A stretch of DNA of 64,000 nucleotides, taken from contig JAEYRK010000048.1 of assembly GCA_023435645.1 (NCBI GenBank), positions 56,027-120,026 on the forward strand. Direction: 5' to 3'. Position 1 is the stretch's first letter. Every line of letters begins with the position of its first letter. Origin of the DNA: Bacillota bacterium (GTDB lineage Bacteria > Bacillota > Clostridia > Lachnospirales > Lachnospiraceae). The notes beneath the pieces are model-generated. The model did no database searches. It worked only from the letters and a program-made list of their open reading frames with translations, and was not told where the DNA came from. The translations under genes were made by a program, and so were the position numbers. Below are positions 61,145-64,000 of this stretch, one piece after another.

Positions 61145-61998
61145 AAAATAGATTAAAAGGAAATCTTGAGGTTATATGGAAGGGATATATCATCGGATCA
61201 TCCATGAGTGTCCCGGGGGTAAGCGGTGGTACGATGGCAATTCTGCTGGGCATCTATGATAAGCTGATTAGCTCAATCAGTAATTTTCTTAAGGATATTA
61301 AGGGGAATACAATCTTTCTGTTGAAGTTCTGCCTGGGCTCCTTTCTTGGAATCGGGTCTCTGGCATTTGTGATCAGTTGGTTGTTGGAGCATTTTCCCAT
61401 ACCGGTATCCTTCTTCTTCTTGGGGGCGGTAATCGGCGGAATTCCGGCTCTTTATCAGAAGACCAGGGAATCGAAGCTGATAGTTGCCTCCGGCATCTAT
61501 TTTATCATTGGCTTGGTATTGGTCATCTCCATTGGATTTATTCCTACAGGTAATATTGATGTTAGTAGTAGCACCGGCTTTACCCATTATCTGATGCTTC
61601 TGGTGACCGGTATCATTATTGCATTGGCACTGGTGCTTCCCGGTATCAGCACCTCCCATATGCTGCTGGTTCTTGGTATGTATGATTCGATGCTGGCGGC
61701 AATTAAGGGCTTTGACATCATGTATGTCGGACTACTGGGGATTTCTACGGTGATCGGTATCTTTCTCATAACAAAACCCATCGAATGGACGATGAACAAA
61801 TTTCCCCATCAGACCTACTGCCTGATCATCGGCTTTGTTCTCGGCTCTACTTCGGAAATCTTCAAAGATAAGATCATACCGGCTGTGCCTGATAAAGCAG
61901 AGCTTTCCTGGTGGGCAGTTACCGCCGTAATCTCTATCGTGACCTTTATCCTTGGTTATTTATCCATTATGTCCCTATCCAAGTTCTCAAAGGACTAA
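61141..61998 (+). CDS. DUF368 membrane protein (PopT-like polyprenyl-phosphate transporter)
   Basis: A 285-residue, roughly eight-helix protein with the DUF368 duplicated motif SVPGVSGGTMAILLGIYDKL and LVLPGISTSHMLLVLGMYDS. DUF368 proteins (PopT) recycle undecaprenyl phosphate across the membrane for cell-wall synthesis, alongside DedA/UptA. No close ribosome site is seen at ATG 61141, though an in-frame stop at 61135 rules out an earlier start. It has its own terminator. Confidence 0.85.
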   Translation: MKNRLKGNLEVIWKGYIIGSSMSVPGVSGGTMAILLGIYDKLISSISNFLKDIKGNTIFLLKFCLGSFLGIGSLAFVISWLLEHFPIPVSFFFLGAVIGGIPALYQKTRESKLIVASGIYFIIGLVLVISIGFIPTGNIDVSSSTGFTHYLMLLVTGIIIALALVLPGISTSHMLLVLGMYDSMLAAIKGFDIMYVGLLGISTVIGIFLITKPIEWTMNKFPHQTYCLIIGFVLGSTSEIFKDKIIPAVPDKAELSWWAVTAVISIVTFILGYLSIMSLSKFSKD

Positions 61999-62007
61999 CA
62001 ATTGAGC

Positions 62008-62062
62008 AAGGGCTGCTACGAATCCATAGGTAAATGATTGGATTACGCTGCAGCCCTTTCTT
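62008..62062 (+). terminator. Terminator after the DUF368 gene
   Basis: AAGGGCTGC (62008-62016) pairs with GCAGCCCTT (62050-62058), with inner AATCC/GGATT, then TTCTT. Bases 62063-62177 hold a short open frame end (see rejected items) and no clear gene. Confidence 0.7.
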
Positions 62063-62177
62063 ACGGAACAAACAACGGGCAGTTCATGGAGGGCATTCAG
62101 GCTCCTGTTAATGCCGTCGGAGCCCTAGCTACTCAAGCCTCCAGTTCCACCGGAGAAGAATGAGGAGGGGGGAAGGC

Positions 62178-63161
62178 TTACGGGGTACATCGGAGGCCTT
62201 CGATAGCATTCATTTCCGCTTCAGATAGCGGACCAAATTCCATGGCTTTCGCATTTTCCTCAACTTGCTTTACAGTTTTAAAGCCCGGTATCGGTATTGT
62301 AGCATTGCTTTTTGCCCAGATCCAGGACAGAGAGCCCTGAGCTGGAGTCCGGCCGCCGCTGGTCAGGATGTCACGGACAGCATCCAGGATGCCCATAGCT
62401 TCCTCAGCAGGTCTTCCTTCCCGGAAGAGATTGTCCGCCCAGCTATACCCTGCGCCTCTGACATCGTCCTTGGATAAATATGAGGAGCGGTTATATTTTC
62501 CGCTGAGTAAACCCATGGCCAAAGGACTCCGGTTGATGCTGGCTAAGTGCTGCTCCTCGCAGAAGGTTACCAGGTATTCAAAATCCTCAATGATGTTCAA
62601 ACGGTGCTGGATCGCACTGCAATTTTCTTGCTCAGCAAACAGCTTGGCGCCTCCGAGCAGATCAGTACTCCACCCATAGGTTCGAATCTTGCCCTTCTCA
62701 ACAAGACGGTTCAGGGCTTCCTGAACTACACTGATTTCTGAGATACTGATCTCCCAGACATGGAGCTGGTATAGATCGATATAGTCGGTTTTCAGCCTCC
62801 TTAGGGATGCCTCGCAGGCCCGCTCAATATATGCGGGGGTTACGTTATAGCCCTGGAGGGTCTTGGTAGCTTCACTCCCCAAATAACCGAATTTTGTCGC
62901 CAGGACAACCTGACTTCTTCTGCCCTCCAGCGCCCTCCCGATGATCTCCTCACTATGGCCGATGCCATATGCGTCTGAGGTATCCAGAAAATTTATTCCC
63001 AGAGACAGGGCAGCATGGATTGCACGGATAGATTCTTCATCCTCTACCCGGCCGTAGCCGTCCATCTTTCCATCCATGTAGAACGGGCCGCCGATTGCCC
63101 AGCAGCCGAGTCCCATGGGACTGACTTCAATTCCCGATCTTCCTAATATCCTATGTTTCAT
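62178..63161 (-). CDS. Aldo/keto reductase
   Basis: A 327-residue NADPH-dependent reductase: LGRSGIEVSPMGLGCWAIGG at the N-terminus, catalytic Asp/Tyr in FLDTSDAYGIGHSEEIIGRAL, Lys in VVLATKFGYLG, His in YIDLYQLHVWE, and the NADP-binding IPIPGFKTVKQVEENAKAM. Resembles the YhdN/YdhF subgroup. AAAGGAGG precedes ATG 63161. A TetR-type operator lies about 105 bp upstream and the regulator gene beyond it, so it is probably induced by an aldehyde or drug-like compound. Confidence 0.92.
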   Translation of the reverse strand: MKHRILGRSGIEVSPMGLGCWAIGGPFYMDGKMDGYGRVEDEESIRAIHAALSLGINFLDTSDAYGIGHSEEIIGRALEGRRSQVVLATKFGYLGSEATKTLQGYNVTPAYIERACEASLRRLKTDYIDLYQLHVWEISISEISVVQEALNRLVEKGKIRTYGWSTDLLGGAKLFAEQENCSAIQHRLNIIEDFEYLVTFCEEQHLASINRSPLAMGLLSGKYNRSSYLSKDDVRGAGYSWADNLFREGRPAEEAMGILDAVRDILTSGGRTPAQGSLSWIWAKSNATIPIPGFKTVKQVEENAKAMEFGPLSEAEMNAIEGLRCTP

Positions 63162-63265
63162 ACTATAACCTCCTTTATGATTCAGGTATGCGCAAGGTAT
63201 ACCTGTATTTTATTTGTTGGGGAGCATCCAGCACCGAATGAGGTGGGAAATGCTCCGAAGGTGCC

Positions 63266-63287
63266 AAACCAACCAGTTGGTTGGTTT
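63266..63287. promoter_or_regulatory. Operator palindrome upstream of the aldo/keto reductase
   Basis: AAACCAACC-AGTT-GGTTGGTTT: perfect 9-bp arms, four-base centre. A related ACC-N4-GGT palindrome lies in front of the tetR gene (63959-63972). Confidence 0.7.
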
Positions 63288-63340
63288 AATGTCTGAAAAG
63301 ATGGAGTGCAATATCTTAGCTGCACTCCGTGGTGACTGTC

Positions 63341-63934
63341 TTATTCTGCTCTTACTCCCTCCCAGAATACCTGAAAGCACTCTTCCATATCCTTGAGCCC
63401 CTGCTCCTTATCCATTAGGTCGGCAGAGAGGCCGATACAGGTTAATACATAATAGTAGGATTTCGCCATAGAAACAGCACCCAGAGGACGAAGCTCCTTC
63501 CGGTGTATGCCCTCCTCCATAATCAGGGAAAGCTGAGTAAGAAAGGAATTCTCCACCTTAAGGGTCTGGGTAAGGATCTCCTCCCGCATTGTAACTGGGG
63601 GGAAATAATACATGCGGTTCCAGAAGTCCATCGCAGCATTGTTCCAGTTATAATCCATATATTTTTCATAGATTAGGGTGAGACGCTGCTTCATCGGTAA
63701 ACCCTTTGTCTCATCCAGGATCTCCTTTAATTTCTTCTGATAATCAGATAGAATCTGCTGAAAGAGAGCAAGAAAGAGGTCCTCCTTACTTTTGAAATGA
63801 AAATAGAGTGAGGCTTTATGAATGCCTACCTTCGAGGCGAGCTTCTCCATTCTAGCTCCTTCAAAGCCGTTCTCAGCAAAGTTAATCAGAGCAATTTGAA
63901 GGATTCGTTCCTTTGTTTCAGACCCATTACCCAT
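63341..63934 (-). CDS. TetR/AcrR family transcriptional regulator
   Basis: A 197-residue repressor. HTH: ERILQIALINFAENGFEGAR then MEKLASKVGIHKASLYFHF and KSKEDLFLALF, the TetR signature. The C-terminal ~140 residues are the ligand-binding helical domain. GGAGGTTACC precedes ATG 63934. Same strand as the reductase, which follows after about 180 bases containing an operator. A second operator overlaps its own promoter, so it is probably autoregulated. Confidence 0.92.
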   Translation of the reverse strand: MGNGSETKERILQIALINFAENGFEGARMEKLASKVGIHKASLYFHFKSKEDLFLALFQQILSDYQKKLKEILDETKGLPMKQRLTLIYEKYMDYNWNNAAMDFWNRMYYFPPVTMREEILTQTLKVENSFLTQLSLIMEEGIHRKELRPLGAVSMAKSYYYVLTCIGLSADLMDKEQGLKDMEECFQVFWEGVRAE

Positions 63935-63958
63935 TTCGGTAACCTCCTATTAGTAAAA

Positions 63959-63972
63959 CTACCGTTTGGTAG
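63959..63972. promoter_or_regulatory. Operator palindrome upstream of tetR
   Basis: CTACC-GTTT-GGTAG, within AAACTACC...GGTAGGTAAA. It shares the ACC-N4-GGT core with 63266-63287. Confidence 0.6.
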
Positions 63973-64000
63973 GTAAACCTATCATAAATCATTCTCCTAA

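Noticed and set aside
62063..62159. Short frame ending NNGQFMEGIQAPVNAVGALA and a Ser-rich tail
   Set aside because: It reads like a protein C-terminus, but has no start or ribosome site after the terminator and matches nothing I recognise; too short to call.
1..64000. CRISPR array
   Set aside because: No regularly spaced 25-40 bp repeats with unique spacers were found, and no cas genes; the repeats seen are att copies, arm sites or protein repeats.

Overview
The window looks like chromosomal DNA of an anaerobic, low-GC Clostridia, probably Lachnospiraceae. The signs are A/T-rich intergenic DNA, strong AGGAGG-type ribosome binding sites, a ferredoxin-linked 2-oxoacid oxidoreductase, an iron-sulfur serine dehydratase (SdaAA/SdaAB), two chemoreceptors and BspA-type leucine-rich repeats. 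This placement is inferred from gene content; no 16S rRNA gene is present.

Region 1 (1-11.8 kb) is catabolic. It opens inside a LivF-type ABC ATPase, followed by a YhcH/YiaL-family gene. Then comes a LacI regulator heading a tight ten-gene run: a SsuABC/TauABC-type importer, a PreA-like dihydropyrimidine/dihydroorotate dehydrogenase with two 4Fe-4S clusters, a DapA-family aldolase, a Gfo/Idh/MocA oxidoreductase, a TIM-barrel sugar isomerase/epimerase, a second YhcH-family protein and a ribokinase. Pyrimidine-type and sugar-type enzymes together suggest breakdown of a glycosylated, perhaps ribosylated, heterocycle.

Region 2 (11.86-26.16 kb) is a 14.3-kb integrated island. It is bounded by a 24-bp direct repeat that is the 3' end of tRNA-Leu(CAG). 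It carries a tyrosine integrase beside the intact tRNA, repeated GGTAATCA sites inside both ends, a complete type I restriction-modification operon (hsdM, hsdS, hsdR), a YgjP-like metallopeptidase, a serine resolvase, small HTH proteins, an orphan DNA methyltransferase, a gene with an in-frame UGA, and 1.1 kb without genes. Conjugation genes are absent.

Region 3 (26.2-41 kb) has tRNA-Asn, a FAD/Rieske oxidoreductase and tRNA-Leu(AAG). Two further islands are stacked behind that tRNA, each ending in a copy of the tRNA 3' end (35352-35372, exact; 40941-40962, degenerate). The first carries an Eco57I-like two-gene restriction-modification system and a truncated leucine-rich-repeat gene. The second carries a GNAT enzyme, gene and tRNA fragments, a small zinc-ribbon protein, and a giant MnxG-like multicopper oxidase split by a +1 frameshift. 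All four HxH copper motifs survive, two in each reading frame.

Region 4 (41-64 kb) is ordinary chromosome: a cytosolic CZB chemoreceptor, a serine uptake and deamination operon (sdaAB-sdaAA-sstT), an AraC regulator, a BNR-repeat lipoprotein, a four-subunit 2-oxoacid:ferredoxin oxidoreductase coupled to FabH (probably priming branched-chain fatty acids), a two-component system with a MacB/FtsX-type ABC transporter, a membrane chemoreceptor, a DUF368/PopT-like transporter, and an aldo/keto reductase with a TetR regulator and two matching operator-like palindromes.
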